Assembly: GCA_934277495.1 (NCBI GenBank)
Contig: CAKQUI010000043.1
Location: 1 to 17,140, forward strand
Source of the DNA: an uncultured Clostridia bacterium
Lineage (GTDB): Bacteria > Bacillota > Clostridia > Peptostreptococcales > Anaerovoracaceae
Direction: 5' to 3'
DNA: 17,140 nucleotides
The notes beneath the pieces are model-generated. The model had not been told where the DNA came from. It did not search any database and saw only the letters and a list, made by a program, of their open reading frames with translations. The translations under genes and the position numbers were made by a program. This document shows positions 8,175 through 15,162 of this stretch, piece after piece; position 1 is the first letter of the stretch; each line of letters begins with the position of its first letter.

Positions 8175-8423
8175 ATGAAATATGATTTCAGGACTCAGGG
8201 AGTATGTTCAACAGAGATCGAATTCGAGCTTGACGGTGATATCGTCAGGAATGTCAGCTTTCAGGGCGGATGCAACGGCAATCTCAAGGCAGTGTCCGCA
8301 CTGGTGGAAGGCATGACTGTGGATCAGGTCACTGAAAGGCTTTCAGGTATCACATGCGGTTTCAAAAAGACGTCATGCACAGACCAGCTGGCCCGTGCGC
8401 TGAAAGAAGCCGCTGCAAAGTAA
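8175..8423 (+). CDS. Small TSCPD-domain protein (TIGR03905 family)
   Basis: This 82-residue protein is recognised by the family pattern of an N-terminal VCST.IEFELDGDIV, a central FQGGCNGN, LVEGM, and GITCGFKKTSC.DQLA near the end. The domain resembles the C-terminal part of vitamin B12-dependent ribonucleotide reductases, but the stand-alone form has no known function. Four cysteines (C11, C33, C61, C68) could bind a metal. The name-giving TSCPD motif reads TSCTD here, with Thr in place of Pro. AAAGGAG (8158-8164) stands 10 bases before the ATG. The gene is divergent from the DUF3048 gene, and a 178-base gap follows before the second CDF gene. Confidence 0.88.
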   Translation: MKYDFRTQGVCSTEIEFELDGDIVRNVSFQGGCNGNLKAVSALVEGMTVDQVTERLSGITCGFKKTSCTDQLARALKEAAAK

Positions 8424-8601
8424 AGCGCTTCCTGCTCATCCAGCTCTGCTGTATACATCCGTGATGTAAAGAGGCGTCTGCAGGGGCTGCTGATGGACCA
8501 GAGGGTGCGTGATGTGTGCAGTACTTTTTCCGTCCTTATATCTCCTGCGGGGACAGATCCCCATGAAAGAGAGGACAAAAATACTGCAGAAAGGAATGAC
8601 A

Positions 8602-9777
8602 ATGGGTAATATACTTTCAAAAATTTTCGTGAAAGACTATGAGAACACAGGGGACCCTGTAGTTCGTGAGCGTTACGGCAAATTCGCAGGGGTGGTGGGT
8701 ATCATCTCCAACCTGATGCTGTGCGCTGCCAAGATCCTTGCAGGCCTGTTCTCAGGCAGTATCGCCATCGTCGCCGACGGCGTCAACAACCTTGCCGATG
8801 CGTCTTCCTCCATCATGACACTTGTGGGCTTCAGGCTGGCGTCGCTGCCGGAGGATGAGGGTCACCCCTACGGTCACGCCCGGATAGAGTATCTTACAGG
8901 GCTTTTCATATCCATTTTCATCATGGTGATCGGCGCACAGCTGCTGAAGACCTCCGCAGGCAAGATAATACATCCGGACCCGCTGGAGTCAGGCTGGCTC
9001 ACCATCATCATCCTGGTCGCAGCCATACTTGTGAAGCTGTGGCAGTCCATGTTCAATATCGGTATCGGTAAAAAGATAGACTCCGTCACGCTGATGGCTA
9101 CCGGCACCGACAGCCGCAACGATGTGATAGCCACATCTGCTGTACTTGTCAGCGTACTTATCGGAAAGTTCACAGGGGTGCAGACCGACGGATGGATGGG
9201 CTGCCTGGTGGCGCTTTTCATAATATGGTCGGGGATACAGCTGGTGAGAGAGACTTCAAGCCCGCTGCTGGGTGAAGCTCCCGACAGGCATCTTGTCGAG
9301 GCTATACGTGACACCATCGAGCGTGAGCCGGGAGTTCTGGGAGTACACGATCTGATGGTGCACAACTACGGCCCCGGCAGGATATTTGCATCAATACACA
9401 TCGAGGTGGATGCAGACGGCGACCTTCTCAAAAGCCATGACATGATAGACAATATCGAGCGCATGGTCAAAAAGACGCTCCACATCGAGTTCGTGGCACA
9501 CATGGACCCGGTAGTCACGAACGACCCTCTCATAGAAAAGCTCAAAGATCTGCTGACAGAAACTTTCAGTATAACAGAAGGAGTCGATACCGTACATGAT
9601 CTGAGGATCGTGCCGGGACCGACTCACACTAATGTTATATTCGATGTCGTGCTTTCTCCGTCATGCAAATACAAAGAAAGCACGCTCCTGAACATGGCCA
9701 ACGACGCCGTCAGGAGCATAGATCCAAACTATTTTGCAGTAGTCACATTCGATAAATCATACACGCCTCTTGACTGA
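8602..9777 (+). CDS. Cation diffusion facilitator family transporter, probable Mn-type, with doubled C-terminal domain
   Basis: This 391-residue membrane protein exports divalent cations. It shows the TM2 motif ADGVNNLAD (58-66), the loop HPYGHARIEYL (88-98), and the TM5 motif D170-S-R-N-D174. A DxxxD in TM5 is the pattern usually linked with the manganese group, while zinc exporters have HxxxD. The C-terminal cytoplasmic domain (about 225-300) is followed by about 85 further residues that look like a second copy: GVLGVHDLMVHNYGPGRIFASIHIEV (244-269) lines up with GVDTVHDLRIVPGPTHTNVIFDVVL (327-351). ATG 8602 follows GAAAGGA with 6 bases between. Earlier in-frame ATGs (8509, 8563, 8596) lack a usable site. 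A strong terminator follows immediately. It is unlike the CDF gene at 3368 in both TM5 and tail, so the two are not a recent duplication. Confidence 0.9.
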   Translation: MGNILSKIFVKDYENTGDPVVRERYGKFAGVVGIISNLMLCAAKILAGLFSGSIAIVADGVNNLADASSSIMTLVGFRLASLPEDEGHPYGHARIEYLTGLFISIFIMVIGAQLLKTSAGKIIHPDPLESGWLTIIILVAAILVKLWQSMFNIGIGKKIDSVTLMATGTDSRNDVIATSAVLVSVLIGKFTGVQTDGWMGCLVALFIIWSGIQLVRETSSPLLGEAPDRHLVEAIRDTIEREPGVLGVHDLMVHNYGPGRIFASIHIEVDADGDLLKSHDMIDNIERMVKKTLHIEFVAHMDPVVTNDPLIEKLKDLLTETFSITEGVDTVHDLRIVPGPTHTNVIFDVVLSPSCKYKESTLLNMANDAVRSIDPNYFAVVTFDKSYTPLD

Positions 9778-9786
9778 GGCTGCCAG

Positions 9787-9814
9787 AAAGAGCTGATGTT
9801 ACAGCTCTTTTTTT
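9787..9814 (+). terminator. Rho-independent terminator after the second CDF gene
   Basis: AAAGAGCTG (9787-9795) pairs perfectly with CAGCTCTTT (9802-9810) around a 6-base loop, followed by further T residues. It begins 9 bases after the CDF stop codon. Confidence 0.92.
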
Positions 9815-9841
9815 CGTGCACGGATCGCCAGACCAGATGCA

Positions 9842-9878
9842 TAAAAACACCCCATGTGCATCATATACCCTGGGGTGT
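9842..9878 (-). terminator. Probable terminator of the flavodiiron / endonuclease IV unit
   Basis: On the minus strand ACACCCC (complement of 9872-9878) pairs with GGGGTGT (complement of 9847-9853) around an 18-base loop, then TTTTTAT. It lies about 80 bases past the endonuclease IV stop. The rest of 9815-9960 shows nothing recognisable. Confidence 0.7.
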
Positions 9879-9960
9879 CTGGATCTCTTTATACCGGTCA
9901 CGGTCCGGACCTTGTCATAGGCTTCTGTGCAGCAGCCTGTCAGCGGACAGCTGCCGGCTC

Positions 9961-10812
9961 TTATTCATCGCCGTATACTTTGCTGTACGCATCACGCAGC
10001 ACTGCGATCTCACGTGCATATCCGTCGAGCTCGTTTGGCGTTTCCAGTATACACGGGAGCCCTTTCAGTAAGGGATGTGTTATCACAGCCACGATAGTCT
10101 CCAGCCCCAGATGGCCTTCGCCTATCTTCGCATGCCTGTCCTTGTGTGAACCGCAGGGGTTCATACTGTCGTTGATATGCAAAGCCTTGAGCCTGTCAAG
10201 TCCGATAATATCGTCGAACTCCTTCAGCACGCCGTCAAGGTCGCCTGCGATATCGTATCCGGCGTCGCTGACGTGGCATGTATCAAGGCACACGCCCATC
10301 TTTTCATCAAGCTCCACGCCATCTATGATTGCTCTCAGTTCTTCGAACCTGCCGCCGATCTCACTGCCTTTGCCTGACATGGTCTCCAGCAGTATCACGG
10401 TGCTCTGCTCCGGCGTGATTATCCTGTTCAGCAGATCGACGATGAGCTCTATGCCCTTCTCTATGCCCTGTCCCACATGGCTCCCTGGATGGAAATTGTA
10501 GTAGTTTCCAGGGATGTACTCCATCCTGCGCATATCATCGGACATGGCTTCATATGCAAATGCTCTGACTCTGTCCGTTGCGGAGCAGGGATTCAGCGTG
10601 TAGGGAGCGTGGGCCACCAGCTTCCCGAATTTGTTTTCCTCTGCCAGCGCAAGGAAAGCTCTGACGTCCGCTTCATCTATAGCTTTCGCCTTGCCTCCTC
10701 TTGGGTTGCGGGTAAAGAACTGGAATGTGTTTGCCCCGATGCTTATAGCCTCTCTGCCCATATTTTCGAACCCTTTCACCGAGGAAAGGTGACAGCCTGT
10801 GTAAAGTGTCAT
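9961..10812 (-). CDS. nfo: Endonuclease IV (class II AP endonuclease)
   Basis: This 283-residue enzyme cuts DNA at abasic sites and removes blocked 3' ends in base excision repair. It is a TIM barrel with a tri-zinc centre. All nine expected metal ligands can be placed: H69 (HAPY), H108 (NFHPGSH), E143 (LLETMSGKG), D177 and H180 (CLDTCH), H212 (LHINDS), D225 and H227 (KDRH), and E257 (ILETP). [11 protein letters not shown] near residue 28 is also typical. The length matches the family (about 280). Its ATG lies one base after the flavodiiron stop codon (TAAGATG) and has no strong site of its own, so translation is probably coupled. The pairing with an O2/NO-reducing enzyme suggests a common stress-defence transcript. 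Confidence 0.96.
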   Translation of the reverse strand: MTLYTGCHLSSVKGFENMGREAISIGANTFQFFTRNPRGGKAKAIDEADVRAFLALAEENKFGKLVAHAPYTLNPCSATDRVRAFAYEAMSDDMRRMEYIPGNYYNFHPGSHVGQGIEKGIELIVDLLNRIITPEQSTVILLETMSGKGSEIGGRFEELRAIIDGVELDEKMGVCLDTCHVSDAGYDIAGDLDGVLKEFDDIIGLDRLKALHINDSMNPCGSHKDRHAKIGEGHLGLETIVAVITHPLLKGLPCILETPNELDGYAREIAVLRDAYSKVYGDE

Positions 10813-10813
10813 C

Positions 10814-11974
10814 TTACTTTGCCAGTTCTGCTGCCAGCGCTTCTATCTGAGCGATGCTGGCGTCGTTCAGCGCTGATGTCACTGTGACATTGTTTTCTGC
10901 GATAGTCACGTTCTTCAGCGATTCGAACTCAGCCTTCATGAGCTTGTTTGCCATAGGAGCCCATGAACCGTTTTCGATGAAAGCAACTGTCCTGTTCTGG
11001 TAGTTTCTTTCTTTCAGCTCAGCGATGAAGTTGCGCATGAATGGGAAAAGTTCACCGTTGTATGTCAGTGAAGCCAGTACCAGCTTGTCATATCTGAAAG
11101 CGTCTTCGACAGCTTCTGCCATGTCGCATCTTGCCAGATCGTTGACAGCAGCTACGTTCGCACCTTTCTTTTCCAGTTCTGCTGCCAGCAGTTCTGCAGC
11201 CTTTTTAGTATTGCCGTATACTGATGCATAGCATATGCAAACGCCTTCTGATTCAGGCTTGTAGCTTGACCATGTGTCGTAAAGACCGATGTAGTATCCC
11301 AGATCTTCGGTAAGTACCGGTCCGTGGAGAGGGCAGATCGTCTGTATGTCGAGAGCCGCTGCTTTTTTCAGCACTCCCTGTACCTGTGCGCCGTATTTGC
11401 CTACGATACCGATGTAGTATCTCCTTGCTTCACACGCCCAGTCTTCCTCAACATCGAGAGCTCCGAACTTGCCGAATCCGTCAGCTGAGAAAAGGATCTT
11501 TTCTGATGATTCGTATGTCATCATTACTTCCGGCCAGTGCACCATCGGTGCGAATACGAATGTGAGCTGATGTTTTCCAAGATCGAGAGTGCCGCCGTTT
11601 TCCACTTCGAGAGTGTTCTTCATAGTCATTCCAGGGAAGAACTGGCCTATCATCTTGAAAGTCTTTTTGTTTCCTACGACTGTCACGTCGCCGTATTTTT
11701 CTACAAGAGCGCTGACTGACGCCGAGTGATCCGGCTCCATGTGCTGCACTACCAGGTAGTCAGGCTTCCTGTCTCCGAGAGCTTCCTCCACGTTTGCCAG
11801 CCATTCTTCTGTCTTGCTCTGATCCACTGTATCCATGATGACTGTCTTGTCGTCCAGGATGACATATGAGTTGTATGCCATGCCGTTCGGTACCACATAC
11901 TGGCCTTCAAAAAGATCCACGTCGTGGTCGTTGACTCCTGTATATATCACTGAATCTGTAACTTTGCTTATCAT
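10814..11974 (-). CDS. Flavodiiron protein (FprA-type O2 / NO reductase)
   Basis: This 386-residue protein has an N-terminal metallo-beta-lactamase-like diiron domain (about 1-240) and a C-terminal flavodoxin domain (about 245-386). Diiron ligands are visible as H78-x-E80-x-D82-H83 (HMEPDH), H146 (MVHWPE), D165 (SADGFG) and H217 (PLHGPV). The FMN phosphate loop is [13 protein letters not shown]. There is no fused rubredoxin, so this is the simple class A form. Such enzymes reduce O2 to water or NO to N2O in anaerobes; which one dominates here is not visible. ATG 11974 (complement) was chosen because AGGAGG (complement of 11985-11990) is 10 bases upstream. An ATG 13 codons earlier would enclose that site. 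A long leader with several inverted repeats precedes the gene (11975-12248). Confidence 0.95.
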   Translation of the reverse strand: MISKVTDSVIYTGVNDHDVDLFEGQYVVPNGMAYNSYVILDDKTVIMDTVDQSKTEEWLANVEEALGDRKPDYLVVQHMEPDHSASVSALVEKYGDVTVVGNKKTFKMIGQFFPGMTMKNTLEVENGGTLDLGKHQLTFVFAPMVHWPEVMMTYESSEKILFSADGFGKFGALDVEEDWACEARRYYIGIVGKYGAQVQGVLKKAAALDIQTICPLHGPVLTEDLGYYIGLYDTWSSYKPESEGVCICYASVYGNTKKAAELLAAELEKKGANVAAVNDLARCDMAEAVEDAFRYDKLVLASLTYNGELFPFMRNFIAELKERNYQNRTVAFIENGSWAPMANKLMKAEFESLKNVTIAENNVTVTSALNDASIAQIEALAAELAK

Positions 11975-12031
11975 TGTTCTCGTTCCTCCTTGGTTATTGT
12001 TATAATGATCCATTTATGTTCCTGTTCGTGC

Positions 12032-12050
12032 AGGGCCGGGCCCGGTCCCT
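12032..12050. repeat. GC-rich palindrome in the flavodiiron leader
   Basis: AGGG, then the perfect 10-bp palindrome CCGGGCCCGG (12036-12045), a single bulged T, and CCCT. This is a 14-bp near-perfect dyad in otherwise less GC-rich non-coding sequence, about 60 bases upstream of the flavodiiron ATG. It could fold in the 5' leader or bind a dimeric protein. It matches no riboswitch that I know. Confidence 0.5.
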
Positions 12051-12081
12051 TTGGTCGAAACGCTGCCGCTGCAATATCCCG

Positions 12082-12103
12082 GAGATATCTTTGCTGATAT
12101 CTC
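12082..12103. repeat. Inverted repeat in the flavodiiron leader
   Basis: GAGATATC (12082-12089) and GATATCTC (12096-12103) form a perfect 8-bp inverted repeat with a 6-base loop. It sits between the flavodiiron gene and its probable promoter region and could be a hairpin in the leader RNA or a protein site. No T-run follows on either strand, so it is not a standard terminator. Confidence 0.5.
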
Positions 12104-12192
12104 TATGATGACGGCCGGTTTTATATTTCCCGCAGGTCATGAAGAGATCTGCTTGACTTGCTGCGCCGGTCTGCTCATAATTATTTATATAC

Positions 12193-12218
12193 GAGTCGGT
12201 ATAAATCGACTCATACCG
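12193..12218. promoter_or_regulatory. Overlapping dyads between divergent flavodiiron and GIY-YIG genes (operator candidate)
   Basis: GAGTCG (12193-12198) with CGACTC (12207-12212) and, overlapping it, CGGTAT (12197-12202) with ATACCG (12213-12218) form two interlocked perfect 6-bp inverted repeats. A TATAAT (12220-12225) lies just to the right, a possible -10 for the plus-strand gene. A TATAAA (complement of 12184-12189) lies just to the left, a possible -10 for the flavodiiron gene. Neither has a good -35, which would fit activator control from this site. The regulator is unknown. Confidence 0.5.
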
Positions 12219-12248
12219 TTATAATACATTAACTGTGAATAAAAATCC

Positions 12249-12563
12249 ATGACAGACAATGCAAATAATAAAAAAATCACTAAATCTCCATGTGTGTATA
12301 TGCTGAGATGCTCCGACGACTCGCTCTACACGGGCTGGACCAGCGATATAAAAAAGCGCCTCAGCACACACAACTGCGGCCGGGGCGCAAAATATACACG
12401 TTCCAGACTGCCTGTAGCCCTTGTCTATGCGGAAATGGTGGATTCACGTTCTGCGGCGCTGAAGCGGGAAGCAGCCATCAAAAAGCTGACCCGTGCAGCC
12501 AAGCTGGAACTTATCAGCTCCGCTTTGAACCAGATCGCACGTGTTAAGGATGCGGGCGACTGA
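12249..12563 (+). CDS. Small GIY-YIG domain protein (UPF0213 / YazA-YhbQ type)
   Basis: This 104-residue protein carries a single GIY-YIG fold. The two signature strands read CVYMLRCSDDSLYTGWT (GIY as CVY at 15-17, YIG as YTG at 27-29). They are followed by R37 and the family stretch HNCGRGAKYTR, then LKREAAIKKL with E74 as the likely catalytic glutamate. The family is close to the nuclease domains of UvrC and SLX1, but the role of the stand-alone protein is not settled; DNA processing or repair is usually proposed. No clear ribosome-binding site precedes ATG 12249. With a possible -10 at 12220-12225, the leader would be only about 17 bases. About 170 bases after the stop (12564-12736) show nothing recognisable. 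Confidence 0.88.
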   Translation: MTDNANNKKITKSPCVYMLRCSDDSLYTGWTSDIKKRLSTHNCGRGAKYTRSRLPVALVYAEMVDSRSAALKREAAIKKLTRAAKLELISSALNQIARVKDAGD

Positions 12564-12736
12564 GATCTGCCTTGTACTGCATCACTGCAGCGTCACTCCA
12601 ACTGTCGGTTCCACGATCAGACCCTGTCTTTGTTCCTTGGTGCGGCTTTCACAGGTTCACTGTCAGGATATCCCTGAGCCAGTGCTCCCAGTCCGGGCGT
12701 AGTGCTGAGACCTGCTTCAGGGGGCTGCCCGCAGTT

Positions 12737-13930
12737 TCAGTTTTCTTTTCCCATCTGACTGAACACATATTTCGTGATGTTGCTGGCGTTTATTATGCCT
12801 GCCATCCTGTTCCCGTCCATGACCGGAGCTTTCTTGATATGGTTTTCTGCAAGTATCTGGCAAACTTTGCCGAGATCTGCTCCGATATTTACTGATATCA
12901 CACGTTTGCGTGCGATATCACTGACTTTGCGTGTCATCAGTTCCCGGAGCTTTTCATCGAAACCGATCTCTATCAGCGATGATGGATTCACATAGAGCGG
13001 ATGCTCCGACGCCAGGAATCTCAGTATATCTCCATCGGATATGAATCCTGTAGGGACGCCGGCTTCGCTGACTACCGGTACGCCGCTGATGCCTTTTTCC
13101 GTTATGAGTCTGAGCACATCTTCCAGGCTGGCGTTTTCTCTGACTGCATAAACATCTGTCTTCATTATCTCTGCAAGCAGTCCTCTTTCTTCCAGAGGGA
13201 TCTCCGATGCAGCGTCTCCGAAATGCAGACGGCGGTCTCTTGTCTCGCCGAAGAAGCGTGTTATGATCTTAAGCTCAACGCCTACCAGCACTGCTGCCAC
13301 CACTGTACCGACGCCTACGCTGCCCAGGGAATGGATCAGCAGCAGGCATGTTATCAGTGATATCACTACCATGCTTATATCGAACAGCAGCTTTATCGTT
13401 GAGAACTGTTTTTTTGTCACGTCTGCTACGGCAAGCATCACGCCTTCGCCTGCCAGCGGTATGATATCAGCCGGTACATAAAAGAAAAGCCCTACTGCTA
13501 CCAGCGCTGTACTTATCAGCACCATACCAAGCTGTATCAGTATATTGTGCGGATCCGGCATGAACGACATCAGGTAATTCGAAAAGGTCGTGAAATAACC
13601 GAACATTATGCCCACCGGCACCTGCAGCAGATTCTTGATCCTGAAGTTTTTCCTGAGAATGAGTATCTGCAGCACTACCAGTATCACATGGAATATTATA
13701 GTGGCTTTACCCATTTCTATGCCCCATACGCAGGTCATCGTGTATGGTATGGAGCTTACCGGCGATACTCCCATATTCGATTTTACCGAGATACCGATAC
13801 CGAGAGTCATTATGAAAAGTCCTATGATATATACCGGCATCCTGACTGCCATATTGTTTCCCGGTCTCCTGCCGGCTCTGCCTTCGTTTTTCGATATGTT
13901 TTTTTCTGATGTGACAACTTCCTGTTCCAA
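12737..13930 (-). CDS. YczE/YitT-like membrane protein fused to two CBS domains
   Basis: This 397-residue protein has a polar N-terminus (1-30), then about five membrane segments (roughly 31-223) with the YczE/DUF6198-like opening GLFIMTLGIGISVKSNMGVSPVSSIPYT. A cytoplasmic linker follows, then two CBS repeats: about 255-312 (MKTDVYAVRENASLEDVLRL, then SGVPVVSEAG and GFISDGDILRF) and about 334-390 (SDIARKRVISVNIGADLGKV, then KKAPVMDGNRMAGIINASNI). CBS pairs commonly bind adenine nucleotides and gate the attached domain, so nucleotide-controlled transport is plausible; the substrate is unknown. The start is TTG (complement of 13928-13930), with AGGAGG (complement of 13936-13941) 5 bases upstream. 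The MarR gene ends 88 bases before it on the same strand, so MarR is probably its regulator. Confidence 0.82.
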   Translation of the reverse strand: MEQEVVTSEKNISKNEGRAGRRPGNNMAVRMPVYIIGLFIMTLGIGISVKSNMGVSPVSSIPYTMTCVWGIEMGKATIIFHVILVVLQILILRKNFRIKNLLQVPVGIMFGYFTTFSNYLMSFMPDPHNILIQLGMVLISTALVAVGLFFYVPADIIPLAGEGVMLAVADVTKKQFSTIKLLFDISMVVISLITCLLLIHSLGSVGVGTVVAAVLVGVELKIITRFFGETRDRRLHFGDAASEIPLEERGLLAEIMKTDVYAVRENASLEDVLRLITEKGISGVPVVSEAGVPTGFISDGDILRFLASEHPLYVNPSSLIEIGFDEKLRELMTRKVSDIARKRVISVNIGADLGKVCQILAENHIKKAPVMDGNRMAGIINASNITKYVFSQMGKEN

Positions 13931-14018
13931 TTTTTCCTCCTGTTTTTCTGTTTACTCATGCTTGTGATGCGGCTCTGCCTGATTTTTATAATGGTTTCGA
14001 GCCTTTTTTACTATGCTG

Positions 14019-14447
14019 TCATTTCCTGTCCTGCAGGTTCCTTATCATCTTTTCTGATATCGCTTTCCAGGTTTCGATCTCTTTTCTGTCAAGATCCTTC
14101 GTCAGCTGCGTCTCCACCCTGTCAAGCTCTCTGTCGAGCATAGGTTTGTACTTTACAGCCTCTGCACTCACCACGATCTTCTTGCGTCGTCCGTCGGACT
14201 CGCTTGGGACTCTGCTCAGCAGTCCCTTCTGCTCCATGGATTTCAGCAGCTCCGTAGCGCTGGGCGCTCTCATGCTGAATTCCTCCTCCACATCCTTCTG
14301 GAAAACATCTTCGTCATGTCCCAGTATGAAATGGAGTATCTTGGCTTCTGTACTGCTCAGAGGCGCACCAAGCTCCATGCTTTCGAAACGCCTTCTCTGA
14401 TTGTTGGCAAGCACGTTGACATATCTGTATACTGTTTTTTCCGGCAT
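14019..14447 (-). CDS. MarR family transcriptional regulator
   Basis: This 142-residue protein has the MarR layout: N-terminal dimerisation helix, winged helix-turn-helix (about 30-95), and C-terminal dimerisation helices. The recognition helix region is MRAPSATELLKSMEQKGLLSR, and the wing carries SDGRRKKIVVS (D85, R87, R88), typical of the family. No cysteine is seen, so thiol-based redox sensing like OhrR is unlikely; the signal is unknown. AGGAGG (complement of 14453-14458) lies 5 bases before the ATG. A promoter and a matching small dyad are found directly upstream, suggesting autorepression. The next gene downstream, the YczE-CBS protein, is the natural target. Confidence 0.92.
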   Translation of the reverse strand: MPEKTVYRYVNVLANNQRRRFESMELGAPLSSTEAKILHFILGHDEDVFQKDVEEEFSMRAPSATELLKSMEQKGLLSRVPSESDGRRKKIVVSAEAVKYKPMLDRELDRVETQLTKDLDRKEIETWKAISEKMIRNLQDRK

Positions 14448-14482
14448 ATCATCCTCCTCACATACCGATTCTGTATATTACT

Positions 14483-14524
14483 TAGTTTCCTAACTATTAT
14501 ACACCTGTTTTTTCCAAAAGTAAA
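14483..14524 (-). promoter_or_regulatory. Promoter of the MarR gene with overlapping operator dyad
   Basis: On the minus strand TTTACT (complement of 14519-14524), 17 bases, and TATAAT (complement of 14496-14501) form a plausible promoter. The dyad TAGTT (14483-14487) / AACTA (14492-14496) with 4 bases between, also readable as TTAG-N4-CTAA (14482-14493), abuts the -10 and spans the expected start of transcription. This is the usual place for a MarR repressor site. The link to this MarR protein is inferred from position. Confidence 0.6.
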
Positions 14525-14597
14525 GCACCACATTCCCATGATTCCTATTAGCTCCAGAGCATCCCCCTGCATCTTTCGAAACCATATCCGCACCATG

Positions 14598-14649
14598 AAA
14601 AAACGCCCTGCAGCACATGATCCATAATCATGGTCTGTCAGGGCGTTTT
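14598..14649. terminator. Strong terminator (both strands possible) after the small exported protein gene
   Basis: AAAACGCCCTG (14600-14610) pairs perfectly with CAGGGCGTTTT (14639-14649). Inside, CATGAT (14616-14621) pairs with ATCATG (14627-14632). On the minus strand it is followed by six T residues, 16 bases after the stop of the gene at 14666. On the plus strand four T follow, so it may work both ways. Confidence 0.88.
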
Positions 14650-14665
14650 CCGTTCTTCACCGTCT

Positions 14666-14842
14666 TCAGTCGGTATGCACAGTCCATTCACCGTCTTCAC
14701 CTTTCACAAGCATCCACTTTTCTATGCCTTCTCCGGGGGCATCCCCTTCGCTTTTCTTCACTGCATCCTGTACTTTCCATCCGCATCCCACTGCACCTGC
14801 TACGCAGGCAGCTGTTGCAAACAATGCTAACATTTTCTTCAC
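14666..14842 (-). CDS. 58-residue exported or lipid-anchored small protein, unknown function
   Basis: The frame begins with GTG (complement of 14840-14842) preceded by CGGAGG with 6 bases between. An ATG three codons on would be 15 bases away, so GTG is preferred. The N-terminus is a signal-like MKKMLALFATAACVAGAVGC. AVGC could be a weak lipobox with C20, or the stretch may simply be a membrane anchor. The mature part is short, charged and ends EDGEWTVHTD. I recognise no family. It is real by several signs: ribosome-binding site, signal peptide, stop followed directly by a strong terminator, and a structured leader upstream. A 13-base sequence (TGAAGACGGTGAA on the minus strand) occurs near the end of the gene (14687-14699) and again beginning at the stop codon (14656-14668), hinting at a small local duplication. 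Confidence 0.72.
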   Translation of the reverse strand: MKKMLALFATAACVAGAVGCGWKVQDAVKKSEGDAPGEGIEKWMLVKGEDGEWTVHTD

Positions 14843-14866
14843 TTGAAACCTCCGTTCTTTTCTTCA

Positions 14867-14891
14867 TGCTGCAGCGCTGACGCCTGCAGCA
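14867..14891 (-). promoter_or_regulatory. Leader hairpin upstream of the small exported protein gene
   Basis: TGCTGCAG (14867-14874) and CTGCAGCA (14884-14891) form a perfect 8-bp stem with a 9-base loop, ending 13 bases before the GGAGG site (complement of 14849-14853) of the small gene. A second, weaker pairing, GGAGA with TCTCC, lies near 14950-14970. No convincing promoter was found in the AT-rich stretch 14990-15080. Confidence 0.45.
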
Positions 14892-15080
14892 CAGTGTCCG
14901 TTGATACACCCCTGAATGTAAGATCTGTGCCGGATATCGTCTGTTTTATGGAGACATTTATGGATCTCCGGTCCCTGATCCTACTTTTTCATACACTATT
15001 AAAACACACAAATGTGAAGATTGTTACATAAAATTCAAAAAACTTTTCGAAATTTATACATTTTTTTCATATATATACGA

Positions 15081-15123
15081 AAAATCCCGTCCTGAATATG
15101 CTGATAATGTTATTCCCAGGACG
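15081..15123 (-). terminator. Rho-independent terminator after the DUF4825-like gene
   Basis: On the minus strand CGTCCTG (complement of 15117-15123) pairs with CAGGACG (complement of 15088-15094), followed by GGATTTTT. It lies 40 bases past the stop of the gene at 15163. Confidence 0.8.
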
Positions 15124-15162
15124 AGATCTTGTTTTCGTATGTATGTTGCTTACTGTGGCAGA

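Noticed and set aside
8424..8601. Small gene or RNA between the TSCPD and second CDF genes
   Set aside because: There is only a 4-bp GGGG/CCCC hairpin near 8550 and no frame with a ribosome-binding site.
3368..9777. The two CDF genes as a recent tandem duplication
   Set aside because: They differ in TM5 motif, loop motif and C-terminal layout, and are separated by unrelated operons.
11975..12190. Riboswitch in the flavodiiron leader
   Set aside because: There are hairpins but no recognisable conserved riboswitch core and no terminator/antiterminator pair before the gene.
12215..12240. TTATAATACATTAAC as a PerR-type box
   Set aside because: It matches only the left half of the PerR consensus, and the right half is out of register.
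14697..14909. 70-codon minus-strand frame overlapping the small exported protein
   Set aside because: Its product is Cys/Arg-rich with no signal and no ribosome-binding site; the GTG frame at 14842 has signal, site and terminator.
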